Origin: Tritrichomonas musculus
Taxonomy: Eukaryota > Parabasalia > Tritrichomonadida > Tritrichomonadidae
DNA length: 64,000 bases
Direction of reading: 5' to 3'
NCBI GenBank assembly: GCA_039105265.1
Contig: JAPFFF010000008.1
Span: 2,108,001-2,172,000, forward strand
The notes under the pieces are model-generated. The model was not told where the DNA came from. It saw only the letters and a list, made by a program, of their open reading frames with translations, and did no database searches. The stretch's first letter is position 1, and the number at the start of each line of letters is the position of its first letter. Of the stretch, positions 52,858 through 63,421 are shown piece after piece. The translations under genes and the position numbers were made by a program.

Positions 52858-54522
52858 ATGGATGATCAATTAAAAGGTGCACCACAAGCAAAACAAGAGA
52901 AAAAAGAAGTGAATGAAGGAAATTCTCAAGAGAAAAGGATGACTTTGCTGAACAATCAAATTCAACATTTAAGAAAAGAGAACTAATTGCTAAAACAAAG
53001 ACTGGCAAGTTTAGTGCACTCAGATATAAATAAAACTTTAGAAGAAAATATCATTTTAAATGACTTATTTCTCAATTCTCCAAACAAAAATTCAAAAAAT
53101 AAAGATTGCAAACCAGAAACCATTAATTTGGCCTTACATATTAAATCAGTATCATCTAAAGCATATGAAATACTAGCAAATAATTTACCCTTTCCATCAA
53201 GTTCCTATATTGATGAAAGATTTCGAGACTCAATTTCAGATATTCCTCAAAAAATCACAGATTTAAAAGGTATAAATGATATTATCAATATGTGGAAAGA
53301 AAAATTACATAAATCAAAAAGTTTATTAATTAACGCATGTTTAGCGGTTGATGCGCTTTATTTTAAGCCAGAATTTAAAATAAAAATTGATGATTGGGTT
53401 TCTAGTTTTTCAACTTCGAATGAAAAAGATATTTGCTTACCAAAAAAATTTTTTTAATAATTTTTCAAAATCTCCATCATCATTTCAAACATTTCTAGAT
53501 TTTAATTGGAGCAAAATAATCAAGGCAGGTTTTGTCTTTCAAATTCAACCCTATCATTTTCGATATAAACCATTTGTTGTTTTTATTCGTCCTTCTCCTA
53601 ATGGAAAAGCTTCAGCTGAAATTGTAGATTTATTATATAAAATTCGAAATTTAGCCAACAACTTGAGAATTTTGATAAAATCTTTTGCCTTTGATGGTGA
53701 TAGTTCATATAGGCATCTTCACTATAATTATTTCAAATCATATTTTAATAGATTAATTTTAGTGAATAGATTTATAGATTTTAAATTAAATGTGATTGGT
53801 GTTGTCTCTGATTTCCTCCATTTAATCAAAAGATTGAGATATCGTCTTTTATCATCAATCATACACTCAGGATTTAATTTAGAATCTGTACCTATTGAAA
53901 TTGATGATCTTAAATTGATTTTGAAGGAAATGTGCCAAGTTGTATGGTGTAATGAAAAGTACATAAAAAAGAATGACAATCTTCCAATGGAACTTTTTAA
54001 AACTGAAATCTCGCTGAAATTAATAAAAACCGAACATTTCTCAGCAACAGGATATTGGTTTCCTATTACTGTTTCAATGAGAACACTTTATAATGAAAAT
54101 ATTGAATTCAAATATAGAAATTCCTTTCTTCAATGCTCTCTATTTTTTATGCTTTATTATTATAATATGTGGACAAATGGAAATATAGAATTAAGACAAA
54201 GAAAATATGGCAATGAAAAAGATGTTTTTTTCTATACAAAAGAGTTAATGATTGAATTCTCTAATACAATATATGCAAATCTTCAAATAATGAATAACAT
54301 AAATAATTATCATTTTTCTTCAAATTTGGTTATGCCAGAGTTAAATCAAATGATATAAACACTCTTTCAAGATTTATCAAGGTGATATCATCTATTCAAA
54401 AAGTACAAAATGAAGGAAAAATTGATGAAATCATTAATTTTAACATAGAAGCTAAAAAAATAGAGGCAGAGCAAATAATCATGGAGTTTCAATTCAATCA
54501 ATTGAAACATCAAGTCAAGTAA
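52858..54522 (+). pseudogene. Decayed transposase-like gene, possibly P-element superfamily
   Basis: It starts at an ATG (MDDQLKGAPQ) with a coiled-coil N-terminus (NQIQHLRKEN). An in-frame TAA lies at 52984. The same frame continues to 53457, then a shift leads to a second frame up to 54358 and another shift to the end at 54522. The middle has FAFDGDSSYRHLHYNYF and VSDFLHLIKRLRYRLL. The latter resembles the D-x-x-H-L-x-K-x-x-R segment around the second catalytic Asp of P-element/THAP9 transposases, and the former could hold the first Asp. No THAP zinc finger is visible. It could instead be an unrelated lineage-specific family. Host and element boundaries are unknown. Confidence 0.5.
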
Positions 54523-55033
54523 ATAAATACGATTTTGACCTTCCATATTCACCATGTGATGTGGCAAAGGTAGTGTAGGGGAGGCGTGTAGGAACCCCAG
54601 ATACGAACATGGTCGAATATGGCCCTTAAATGGGTTGTTACGGGCATGGAAACGCGTTTTCGAAACTCCTCCAAAACAACTCCAAAATGGCCTTAAAAGG
54701 GCCGTTTCCGTGACGACAACGCATCATCGGAACAACGGTTTCAGTGACTCCGACGTGACATGTCCATCATATATTTCTCGCACACTCGGAGCAGTTACGA
54801 AATCCTCATTTGTAACAATTTTGGCGGTGGCTATGCTCGGTAAAGAGTCTCGTGAGTGAGTGAAATGGACGACCCCCAGATATTGTTTATACCTCATGAG
54901 CGATAAATAGCGGGGTGGGTGAGCGTGGGAGTGCTCGGTGACGAGATCGTGGATGGGTGATCTCGTGAAGGGTGTGTATGTGGGGGATAGGGTGATCTAG
55001 TCGTCGTGGTTCCAACTTTTTACTCGAAACCTA
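54523..55033. other. GC-richer island without a confident gene
   Basis: From about 54560 the sequence is far richer in G and C than its surroundings, with GGGTGGGTGAGCGTGGGAG-like G-runs at 54913-54990 and paired AAATGGGTTGT / AAAGGGCCGTT phrases. A 74-codon frame (54635-54859) is not convincing. Confidence 0.5.
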
Positions 55034-55384
55034 ATGACTTCAAAAGGTAAAACCGGAATGAAAGAACTGATGGACAATGTCCTTGGGTTGAAACAAGACG
55101 TGAAGCGCATGAACAGCCTCATCTCTCCACAAGGTGCTCAAAGTTTAGTCGAGAAGAACAATAATTCGAATCCGAATAGTAAATGGGCCCTCAAAAGGCT
55201 CGAAGTTAATGGACCTGCCGTTCTGAATAACATGCCTGACATCAACAACGATGGTGTCCCTTATGTAATCATCGTCGACAAGAACGGTAATCCAGTCTAC
55301 TCGAACGGATACACAACAGTAAAAAAAAATTACTACGTTATTGATATCAAACTTAAATGCTATGCTCAAGAGGGCATTGAATAA
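55034..55384 (+). CDS. Hypothetical 116-aa protein, possibly a Polinton-like element fragment
   Basis: ATG start (MTSKGKTGMKEL). A short helical N-terminus is followed by a beta-type segment, PDINNDGVPYVIIVDKNGNP, and VYSNGY. I recall similar N-D-G / D-x-x-G-N-P / NGY patterns from proteins of Polinton-like elements, but this is memory and not a search. Codon use is GC-richer than neighbouring host genes, in line with the island it ends. Other possibility: an orphan gene. Treated as a possible element remnant. Confidence 0.45.
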   Translation: MTSKGKTGMKELMDNVLGLKQDVKRMNSLISPQGAQSLVEKNNNSNPNSKWALKRLEVNGPAVLNNMPDINNDGVPYVIIVDKNGNPVYSNGYTTVKKNYYVIDIKLKCYAQEGIE

Positions 55385-55995
55385 TCAGAAAATGGCTGAT
55401 TATCACAACAATGAAATAATTTTCTCAATTTTCTTGAGCTTTTTTGTAAACTTCGGAAAATGAAAATATAAAACTGCTTTTTTCAAAAACTTTGTTTAAA
55501 TGGTCAGAAAAACTAATCAAAAATACATATAATAAAAAGTCTAAATATAAATATATATATGTTTATATATAACAACAATTATTTTATGCCTTTTAAAATA
55601 AATTATATAAAATCATACTTATTTTTTATTGATATATAAATGCATAGTTTTTTTTTGTTATTACCTATTCAATTTATTATCCGATCAGATATTTGAATAG
55701 GAACTTTGAAAGAACAATCAAAAGTGAAAAAATGAACTTATTTTTTTTAAAAAAAGGAAAAGTCGTTAGTTTTGTCTTAAATCAGTAATTAATACACTAA
55801 AAATTGGAAAAAACTCATAAAAGTTTTGAATTAAAAAAGTTGATGGTTTTACTTAGAAATGGTTTTGATCGAAGTTATACTTCTTTCAAATTTCAGAATT
55901 AAAAAAAAATTGAGTATATTGAAAATTAATATTCGGTAAAATCATGGTAAATTTTATCTGAATTTTATTCAAACATCTGTCAATTCATAAAAATT
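55385..55995. other. Intergenic, AT-rich
   Basis: Return to AT-rich background. No gene seen; the last 100 bp should hold the promoter of the kinase gene. Confidence 0.5.
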
Positions 55996-57249
55996 ATGGA
56001 ATTCCAAGCTGTTGGTAAGAAATGCTCTCGATTTGGATTTTGGAATAAGTGTGTTCTCCGAGTTGTAGATGATACAGTTACATTTTCAAAACCCAAATCC
56101 AAGAAAAATGATAACACAATTATAGTATCACCTAACACAGGAATCACCTTTGAAAATATTGATGGAAAAGATCAAATCATAATTAAAGATAAATCTACAA
56201 CAATTAAATTCACATGTAAATCCAATATACTTGAATGTTTAGCAGCTTTAAGATCAACCAAATTTGCTAACTCAAGACTCCATGCTGATGATTTTATGGT
56301 TATGGCAAACATTGGACAAGGATCATTTGGAGTTGTTTCTTTAGTACAGCACCGAAAATCAAAAGAAATATATGCAATGAAATGCATTAACAAAACACAT
56401 TTATACCAAACAAAAAGTGTTAGAACTGTTCTCACAGAAAGGCAGATATTACAGAAAATATATGATGGCAATCCTTTCCTTATTAAAATGGAGTTTGCTT
56501 TCCAAAATGCAACTGATTTTTATATTGGACTTGAATATGCGCCAGGAGGTGATATGAGACGTCTTCTTACCAAATTAAAGCGTATTTCTATTCCTGATGT
56601 TCGAGTTTATCTATCAGAAGTTGCAATTTGTTTAAATTATTTGCATAAACATAAAATCCTTTACAGGGACTTAAAACCAGAAAACATCTTAATAACAGCA
56701 AGTGGTCATATCAAATTAGCTGATTTCGGATTATCCAAAGAGTTAAATATTAATAAAACTTCTACATTTTGCGGAACATTAAGCTATTTAGCACCAGAAA
56801 TAGTAAGCCATCACAATTACTCGTATGAAGCAGATTGGTATCAATTAGGTGTTATTGCTTATGAGCTTTCGTTTGGAAAAGTCCCATTTGATGACGATAA
56901 CAGAAAGAAAACAATGGAACTTATTGTTGGCGAAGATCCTGTTTTTCCAAATGGTGCAGATCCTGTTTTGGTTGATTTGATCAAATGCTTACTTGAAAAA
57001 GATCCAACTAAAAGAATGAACTTTGAAAGTTTACAAAATCATCCATTCTTCAATAACTTTTCATTTAGCGATGTAGAAGAAAAGAAGATAGCACCATCTT
57101 TTATTCCTAGCATTTGCCATCCAGCCGATACACGCTATTTTTCAGCACAATTTGATTCAGAAACTACAGAGAATGAAATCACAACAGATGATTTAAATTT
57201 ATTCAAAGGATTTTCATTTATTTCAGACGAATTTAATAAATGTTTATAA
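55996..57249 (+). CDS. AKT/RAC-like protein kinase (PH domain plus AGC kinase)
   Basis: Phosphoinositide-responsive Ser/Thr kinase. The N-terminal PH domain is about residues 4-95 (GFWNKCVLRVV, then ILECLAALRS). The kinase domain is about 98-355: the glycine loop IGQGSFGVVS near 106, the VAIK-type Lys in YAMKCI near 129, catalytic YRDLKPENIL near 228, DFGLSKE near 244, activation loop TSTFCGTLSYLAPE near 256 with the PDK1-target Thr position, and DWYQLGVIAYEL. The C-terminal tail keeps the hydrophobic motif, FKGFSF, just before the end. Length (417) is slightly shorter than animal AKT. It would act at membranes downstream of PI3-kinase. A 21-A run follows the stop by about 35 bp. Confidence 0.93.
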   Translation: MEFQAVGKKCSRFGFWNKCVLRVVDDTVTFSKPKSKKNDNTIIVSPNTGITFENIDGKDQIIIKDKSTTIKFTCKSNILECLAALRSTKFANSRLHADDFMVMANIGQGSFGVVSLVQHRKSKEIYAMKCINKTHLYQTKSVRTVLTERQILQKIYDGNPFLIKMEFAFQNATDFYIGLEYAPGGDMRRLLTKLKRISIPDVRVYLSEVAICLNYLHKHKILYRDLKPENILITASGHIKLADFGLSKELNINKTSTFCGTLSYLAPEIVSHHNYSYEADWYQLGVIAYELSFGKVPFDDDNRKKTMELIVGEDPVFPNGADPVLVDLIKCLLEKDPTKRMNFESLQNHPFFNNFSFSDVEEKKIAPSFIPSICHPADTRYFSAQFDSETTENEITTDDLNLFKGFSFISDEFNKCL

Positions 57250-57368
57250 TTAGAGGTAATTATTAATATATTTTTGCATCTCCCAAAAAAAAAAAAAAAA
57301 AAAGATTAATATCATTATAAAAAAAATGCGTTCTAATAAAAATATTTATTTAAAAAAAGAGTAAAATG

Positions 57369-60300
57369 TTAAACACTAGCTTGGATTAATGAAGAAGAAC
57401 GTCTACTACCTTCGAGAATTTCAGATTCACGAATGATTCTTGTTGACGATGGGAACCACATTCCTTTCAAATAACCCAAAATAGCCTCCGGAGCTAAGCA
57501 TGCTACGATAGAAATCAACAAGCACAAATAAGGCATATACATTGTGAACAAAGTTTGTGGTACGAAATACATCTGAGGAACTAAAGAAGCGAATGATCCA
57601 TATGGTAATCCGAACAAAAAGAACAACAAAATCGACACAACAACACCTAAAAACAAGAACACATTCCAATGGTGCGATCTAATCATAGTTTGCATATTAA
57701 CAACAATTACGATACCTACAAATAATTGAAGTCCTGAAGTAGTTTGACTATCTGTGTAACCACGCGGATTAATGATAGAATTAGAAGGCAAGTAATAATT
57801 GAAGTAGAAAAGTACTCCTGATTGATATAGACCGTTTACTAATTCGAGAACAAATCTATTCCAAGTCAAATACTTTCCTTTTCTTGCCTCTCTATAAATA
57901 GCTGGGTATTGCATCATTGACTTAAATGAAACGTCCTGTTCAAAGAATCCATACTCGCCGGGTGGGAAAAGTGTCCATATCAGATTATATGTGGCAAGAA
58001 GCCAACCGTCAAACAATGTTGCTGGACTCCAATTAGTGAATATGAAATACCAAAGATGTGGGAAGCAAAATACGATATTCTTATAAATCATGTAACGAAT
58101 GACACCGCAAAGCCTAATCAAAGAAAGTCTTCCATGGACAGCTAAAAGACGCTTAAGATGTCTAAAACGAGTTATAGCAAAATCACTATTTGAAGCTGCC
58201 TGTCTACCTTCTCTGCCAATGATACCGATTCCGACATTTGCAGTTTGTATCATATTGACGTCGTTTGCACCATCACCGATAGCTAGACAAGTTTTATTAG
58301 TATTTTCTTGCATTGTTTCGACAACTTTACTCTTCATATAAGGTGACATTCTGAAACAGATTACAGATCTACAACGATTACCAAATTCAACAATCATTTT
58401 AGGCTCTTCGTTAGTTATATATTGAAGGGCGTCTGGTGAAAGGACAAGAACAGCTGTTCCATGATGGTTATTGATAGCTGTCAATGTTTCAGAGGCTTCA
58501 CTTGGACTTCCACTTAATATTTCAAATACTTTACATTCAGGCGTGATAACATTTGTTGATTTTGCAATAGAAACGGCTGTTTCATGTTTGTCACCTGTCA
58601 AAATCCACAACTTGATTCCCATTTGTGCGAGATCAGACATTGTTTCAGCAACTTTTGGCTGAAGTTCATCTTCAATTGCAACAGCGCCTAATAAGATTAA
58701 ATCATGCTCAATTGTTTCTCCAACGCTTTTCATTTTTGATTCACGATCTTGCATTTGAAGGGAAGCTTCTTTCATTCTTTTTTCAAAATCAGCCCATTCT
58801 TCTTCACTAATCAATCTCCAGCCACAAACAAGAGTCCTTAATCCATGCTCGGCCCAGTCATCAACTTGCCCTTTCATTTGTTCAATAGCGCCTTGATCTT
58901 CATCTTTGCTGAATAGATTAAGCATGATTGTATCGGCACCTTTGGTGTAAATAATAATTTGTCCATTCGGAGCTTTGACGATAACTGACATTCGCTTCCT
59001 ATCGGAATCAAACTCTATCGTTGAAAGAAGAGTGAATTTGGATAATTGACCAGCTAGTTCAATAGATATCGACTCATCTGGCACTCGAGAGACAAACCTG
59101 GCTTGAAGTTCGGCAGCTGTTGTAACAAGCGCTTCTTCATCTGGCGATTCTGATGAGTATCCTTCGTTTGTGATGATGACAGAGTGGCAAATGGCAATAC
59201 AAGCAAGAATTTCTTTCAAATTTCGATCATCTCCAATTTGATCAATGATCGTTGCTTTGTCTTGAGAAATGTCATATATGTTGCCACGTGCTGATATTTG
59301 AGCAAATCGCATTCGATTTTCGGTAAGAGTTCCTGTTTTGTCTGAAAAAATATGATCAATTTGGCCAAGTTCTTCGTTTAAATTGGAATTGTTTGGTTGA
59401 CAAAAGCCAAATTCAGGTGAGTACATTCCTAAATCTGAACTGAACGTCCAACGTTGGAAAAATCGAACAATTTCAAGTGTAACATATAATGAAATTGGAA
59501 TCATATATGAAAATATGATTGCAAATGACGTAAATTGTTGCAAACCTACAGCAAAAGTTTGATCAAGGTGTTCTACAAATGCGAATTTGAGCGTTTTATC
59601 TCGAATCATTGACATTATTGTACAAAATAAAACAACTGATAAATTGAATGCAAAAATGGTTCCAACAATCCAATTGAGGCGTTTGTCTAGATGCGAAACT
59701 TTATGTGGTGGGTGTCGCTGATTTTGGATAATTCGAGTATCATGGCCTGTATATAAGCAAATACCGATAATCCATTGAGTATGTGAAACAAAAGTACCTC
59801 TTAAAACGCAATTTTTCATTTGAAAACCAATTGATGTAGGATTTGGTATATTTGGAACCAATAATGTGCCATCAAGTTTGTGCAAATCTTTGCATGGCAT
59901 AGGAATAGTAATTCTACCATGTATTGTGTGTACATCGTTTGGAGTAGTTATGCTCGAAAAAAACGGTAATGCTTTTCTTTGTTTGATGGCTGTTTCGCCG
60001 TTTAAATTGACTTCGTTAACAAAACAAACGCCACCTGGTTCTGATGTAGCCACAATGAGAACATCTGATGGCATTTCAATATTGCTTGAAATTTTGATGA
60101 TATCACCAGGTTTCAGATTTGATGATCGAACTTTGGTGAATGACCCATTTCTGTAAACATCTGTAGGAATTGAATTGTATATTTTGTCGTTTTTAAATCT
60201 CAATAAATCTTCGATGAGTTCTTTAATCATTGATATAGCAATAACAAATACTAAAGGTAGTACTTGAACAATAGGCGTGATCGGAGACCATGGCATAAAT

Positions 60301-60506
60301 GAAACAACTGTCATTAAAAGAAAATAGATATTTGCAACACGCTTAAAATTTTGGAGAATTGTTAATGGAATAAATGTCAATACTGTATAACGTGTAGTGC
60401 GTACATAGTTATCAGCTTGAATCCCTTCAGCAAACACTGTTCCTCCAATATCAAATTCATCATATTTTGGAATTGATTCATCATCAGATAAAAGTCTTTC
60501 CTCCAT
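57369..60506 (-). CDS. P4-type ATPase (phospholipid flippase)
   Basis: Moves aminophospholipids to the cytosolic leaflet. 1045 residues. N-terminal RYTVLTFIPLTIL-NFKRVANIYFLL (about 38-65) is the family signature of the first membrane pair. The actuator loop is near 140-200, with NLNGETAIKQR. The PISLYVTLEIV membrane motif of P4 enzymes is near 337. The phosphorylation site DKTGTLTENRM is near 389, the nucleotide domain has SPDEEALV and FDSDRKRMSVIV, and LWILTGDKHETA and GDGANDVNMIQTA (near 745) follow. The C-terminal half has six more membrane segments (for example YKNIVFCFPHLWYFIF). Needs a CDC50-type beta-subunit, not seen here. The start ATG is 15 bp from a clean AT leader. Firm. Confidence 0.96.
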   Translation of the reverse strand: MEERLLSDDESIPKYDEFDIGGTVFAEGIQADNYVRTTRYTVLTFIPLTILQNFKRVANIYFLLMTVVSFMPWSPITPIVQVLPLVFVIAISMIKELIEDLLRFKNDKIYNSIPTDVYRNGSFTKVRSSNLKPGDIIKISSNIEMPSDVLIVATSEPGGVCFVNEVNLNGETAIKQRKALPFFSSITTPNDVHTIHGRITIPMPCKDLHKLDGTLLVPNIPNPTSIGFQMKNCVLRGTFVSHTQWIIGICLYTGHDTRIIQNQRHPPHKVSHLDKRLNWIVGTIFAFNLSVVLFCTIMSMIRDKTLKFAFVEHLDQTFAVGLQQFTSFAIIFSYMIPISLYVTLEIVRFFQRWTFSSDLGMYSPEFGFCQPNNSNLNEELGQIDHIFSDKTGTLTENRMRFAQISARGNIYDISQDKATIIDQIGDDRNLKEILACIAICHSVIITNEGYSSESPDEEALVTTAAELQARFVSRVPDESISIELAGQLSKFTLLSTIEFDSDRKRMSVIVKAPNGQIIIYTKGADTIMLNLFSKDEDQGAIEQMKGQVDDWAEHGLRTLVCGWRLISEEEWADFEKRMKEASLQMQDRESKMKSVGETIEHDLILLGAVAIEDELQPKVAETMSDLAQMGIKLWILTGDKHETAVSIAKSTNVITPECKVFEILSGSPSEASETLTAINNHHGTAVLVLSPDALQYITNEEPKMIVEFGNRCRSVICFRMSPYMKSKVVETMQENTNKTCLAIGDGANDVNMIQTANVGIGIIGREGRQAASNSDFAITRFRHLKRLLAVHGRLSLIRLCGVIRYMIYKNIVFCFPHLWYFIFTNWSPATLFDGWLLATYNLIWTLFPPGEYGFFEQDVSFKSMMQYPAIYREARKGKYLTWNRFVLELVNGLYQSGVLFYFNYYLPSNSIINPRGYTDSQTTSGLQLFVGIVIVVNMQTMIRSHHWNVFLFLGVVVSILLFFLFGLPYGSFASLVPQMYFVPQTLFTMYMPYLCLLISIVACLAPEAILGYLKGMWFPSSTRIIRESEILEGSRRSSSLIQASV

Positions 60507-61422
60507 TATATGCCTTTTTTAAATTCTGATCATTTTGATCGAATCATCTCAATTTTCTTTATTCAAATTTTTATGAGATAAACTTTTCTCAAAGAAGATG
60601 AATATTAGAAAAAAATAATATGTAAAAAATCCTTATTGAACTTTGTTGCATTACTCTGATTGAACAATTCTCTAGTTTATAATAATAGCGAATTAGGCTT
60701 CCTTATAATTTATATTTCTTTTAGCACTGTTTTTATTAGCTTTTTTCTTAGTTCACTTGCTTATTATATATAATATACGCACACTGTTGCATAAAATTTA
60801 TTTTTCAAATTTCATTTTGATGAGAAAAATGAAAATTTAGAACCTCTTTGAATTCATTTTGAATTCAATATAATCGTTTAATTTTGACGAGATTAAAACA
60901 AGTTATAAAAATCTTACATTTTCTTAATTCATAGAAATGAATGATAAAATATTTTGATTATAAGAATTAAAAGACAAAAATGCACATTATTACTGCATAG
61001 ATTTTTTGAATAAACCATTTGCATGATGAAATATGAAAGCTTTAATCAATGGGATAATAAAAACAATGGATTAAGATTTTTCCTTTTTATAAAGCAGGGA
61101 TGAAAAGTTTTCATTGAAAGCAATAGAAAAAGAGCTCGATCTAGATTTAGTTAGTATAATTGATTCTTAATATTTGTCAATTAACAAAGATTAAGACTCT
61201 TATTATTACTAATGAAAATTCCAATTAACCATGCCGATATGAAAAGGATAATTTTCAAGATTGATTATTAATTGAAATTTGAGAAATTTTCTTTTCAATT
61301 TGTTTGATGAGTCTTCAATTTTTTTTTATCGAAAAAGATAAGTTATTAATTTTTGAATTCCAAATAAAAATTGAGTATATAACAGAAAATTTCAAACAAA
61401 AAATAAACTTCAAAAAATATAT
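60507..61422. other. Divergent intergenic region, no gene seen
   Basis: About 0.9 kb of AT-rich DNA between the flippase and the EF-hand gene. It must contain both promoters. I see no conserved element or structured repeat. Confidence 0.5.
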
Positions 61423-61935
61423 ATGAGCGACCCCAATAGTGATAACATACATTTTACAGTTCCTGAATTTGATCCAGATCTTATCGAAGAATATAGAAAA
61501 GAATTCAATGCAATAGATGTAGACCACAATGGCTATCTTGATAAAAAAGAATTTAAAAAATATCTTTCAGACCAAGGTTACAAAGAAAAACAAATAAAAA
61601 TTACATATAAGATTGTTGATGTTAATCATGATCATAAAATACATTTTGAAGAGTTTGCACATTTTATTCAAGCAACAGTTCAGATAGTTGAAAAAAATGA
61701 TGTAAATGCATATTTGACACTTGTCTTTAAATCTTGCGACAAAAATCATAATAATACTCTGAACAAAAAAGAATTCGTTAGATTTATGAAATGCATGGAT
61801 CTTCCTGTTGGATTTTTTGAAAAAAATAAAAAGTTCAAAGAAGTGGATACTGATAAAAGTGGACATATTGAATACGACGAAATTGTCAATTATTATAATT
61901 TCAGGATGAATAATCCTAAAAAGCATAAAAAATAA
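61423..61935 (+). CDS. Four-EF-hand calcium-binding protein
   Basis: Calmodulin/centrin-like calcium sensor of 170 residues. Four EF-hand loops are visible in order: DVDHNGYLDKKE near 27, DVNHDHKIHFEE near 66, DKNHNNTLNKKE near 106 and DTDKSGHIEYDE near 144, all with acidic or amide ligands at positions 1, 3, 5 and 12. Loops 2 and 3 have His or Asn at position 9 and may bind weakly. It is a little longer than calmodulin, with an acidic N-terminal lead and a Lys-rich end (NNPKKHKK). No membrane anchor or myristoylation Gly. Centrin, calcineurin-B-like or a lineage-specific sensor cannot be told apart. The stop reads TAAA. Confidence 0.9.
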   Translation: MSDPNSDNIHFTVPEFDPDLIEEYRKEFNAIDVDHNGYLDKKEFKKYLSDQGYKEKQIKITYKIVDVNHDHKIHFEEFAHFIQATVQIVEKNDVNAYLTLVFKSCDKNHNNTLNKKEFVRFMKCMDLPVGFFEKNKKFKEVDTDKSGHIEYDEIVNYYNFRMNNPKKHKK

Positions 61936-62206
61936 ATTATTAAAATAAGGAGTTTTCTCTATATCATTATCTATATATTTTAATATATATATATATAAAC
62001 TTAATTTAATATGATCGCTTGATTTATTTGATTCTAGGTACATATTGATTAAACATTACTAATAATAATAATAATTAGAAAAATTATATTACCAGTTTGT
62101 AAAGTTAATATATAGATATTTTATTTAGTACTTTATTTAATTAAATAAAAAAAATATAACGTTATAAGGAAATCGACTGACAATTTCAATTATTCTATTT
62201 CTCTTT

Positions 62207-63421
62207 TTAATCATTTCTTTTCTTCTTCAAGTGTTCTGTTGCCTCTTCTATTTCATGCCAAATGTTATTTACGGCTTGTGGGTCACTGTGCCTTGAAGCT
62301 TTACTGATTGTAAAGAATTTAATTCTCCAAGTTCTGATATCTAAAGGCATTTGCTCTTGATCCCATCCAACATAAATACCAAGAATTTTTTGGAAAAGGG
62401 TTTGCGGCTCATTAGGCTTATAATGCTTTATCTGCCAACCTTTTCCTATAACGAAAATTGCGACAACTTTATTCCAGTCACTATCAGAAAGCATCTGTTC
62501 ATCTGCAACAATATCGTATTTAAGCTGCCTCATTTTTTCTGAGTGATTATGGGAAATAACAAAGTGCTTTCGTTCAGGCTTTTGAGTTGGTTGAACCCAT
62601 CTGCTGTTTGTTAAAAATTCTTCAATATTTGAATTGTTAATTAATCCGCTGCTTGCGCGTGAAACTAATATAATATAATTCTGAAATTGACTTTTCTGTG
62701 GCATGATATTGATAATGCTATCACCATTATATCCATTAAGACCTTGATTATCATTATTATATTTATTCTGTTGTATAATTGAGTCATGCTTTTTAATAAC
62801 ATCATTTTTATGAAGCATTTCCGAAAAATCGTATGTGCATAAAAGCATTGAATCAATGGTTCTAATTTTTTCGTATTCGATAACTGGATGAGCTTCAGTT
62901 CGTTCTGATGTTGAATCAAGTTTAATTTCAATTTCAGCTGGCTGAGGCATTTTTTCTTCTTGTTTAGGTTGTACAATCTGTGCGGAATTGTCAGTAGTAC
63001 TAGCTTGTATTGAACTTGAAATATCGGTTTCGGCTTTAGTTGGTGCAGGTAACTGGGCAGATGTTGATTTTGATTCTTCTGCTTCGTGTGTTTCTTCTGG
63101 CATTTCAACAATACCGTCAATTGTTGTTTTTGTTCCTTCAAGCCATTCAATAATATTTTTTTTATCAGTAAATTTGACATTAGAAAGGCCTTTTTTCTTG
63201 CATGTTGCGATATAATCCGTATATGTAATATCCTTATTACATAAAAGAAACCATATTTGCCGTACTGTGTAAATTTCATTTTTTGTTGTTTTGTATTCAG
63301 TCGGTTTATCGAGTTCTAAAGTGACACCATCATACGAAATTGTAGTGTCAGTTTCTTGTATATCACTGACATGGCCTCCCATAACCCATTTACGAAGCTC
63401 ATGTAAAGGTCGATTCGACAT
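62207..63421 (-). CDS. CDC73: CDC73/parafibromin, Paf1 complex subunit
   Basis: Nuclear subunit of the Paf1 elongation complex, which travels with RNA polymerase II and promotes histone H2B ubiquitination and 3'-end processing. The C-terminal Ras-like domain is clear: NYIILVSRASSGLINNSNIEEF (about residues 247-268), then FVISHN, DWNKVVAIFVIGKGWQIKHY near 325, LFQKILGIYVGWD and RTWRIKFFTISKASRHSDPQAVNNIW near the end. The N-terminus (RPLHELRKWVMGG) matches the family start. A low-complexity Glu/Ser/Pro linker lies near 115-175. 404 residues compares with about 393 in yeast and 531 in human. Stop reads TAAA. Convergent with the EF-hand gene. Confident assignment. Confidence 0.92.
   Translation of the reverse strand: MSNRPLHELRKWVMGGHVSDIQETDTTISYDGVTLELDKPTEYKTTKNEIYTVRQIWFLLCNKDITYTDYIATCKKKGLSNVKFTDKKNIIEWLEGTKTTIDGIVEMPEETHEAEESKSTSAQLPAPTKAETDISSSIQASTTDNSAQIVQPKQEEKMPQPAEIEIKLDSTSERTEAHPVIEYEKIRTIDSMLLCTYDFSEMLHKNDVIKKHDSIIQQNKYNNDNQGLNGYNGDSIINIMPQKSQFQNYIILVSRASSGLINNSNIEEFLTNSRWVQPTQKPERKHFVISHNHSEKMRQLKYDIVADEQMLSDSDWNKVVAIFVIGKGWQIKHYKPNEPQTLFQKILGIYVGWDQEQMPLDIRTWRIKFFTISKASRHSDPQAVNNIWHEIEEATEHLKKKRND

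Noticed and set aside
54635-54859. 74-codon frame in the GC-rich island
   Set aside because: GC-rich DNA has few stops by chance; the translation has no recognisable pattern and both neighbours of the frame are non-coding.
61567-62043. 158-codon minus-strand frame antisense to the EF-hand gene
   Set aside because: Ile/Phe/Asn-rich antisense shadow of a clear four-EF-hand gene.
62665-63279. 204-codon minus-strand frame overlapping CDC73
   Set aside because: Out-of-frame shadow of CDC73; Lys/Leu/Gln-rich with no homology pattern.
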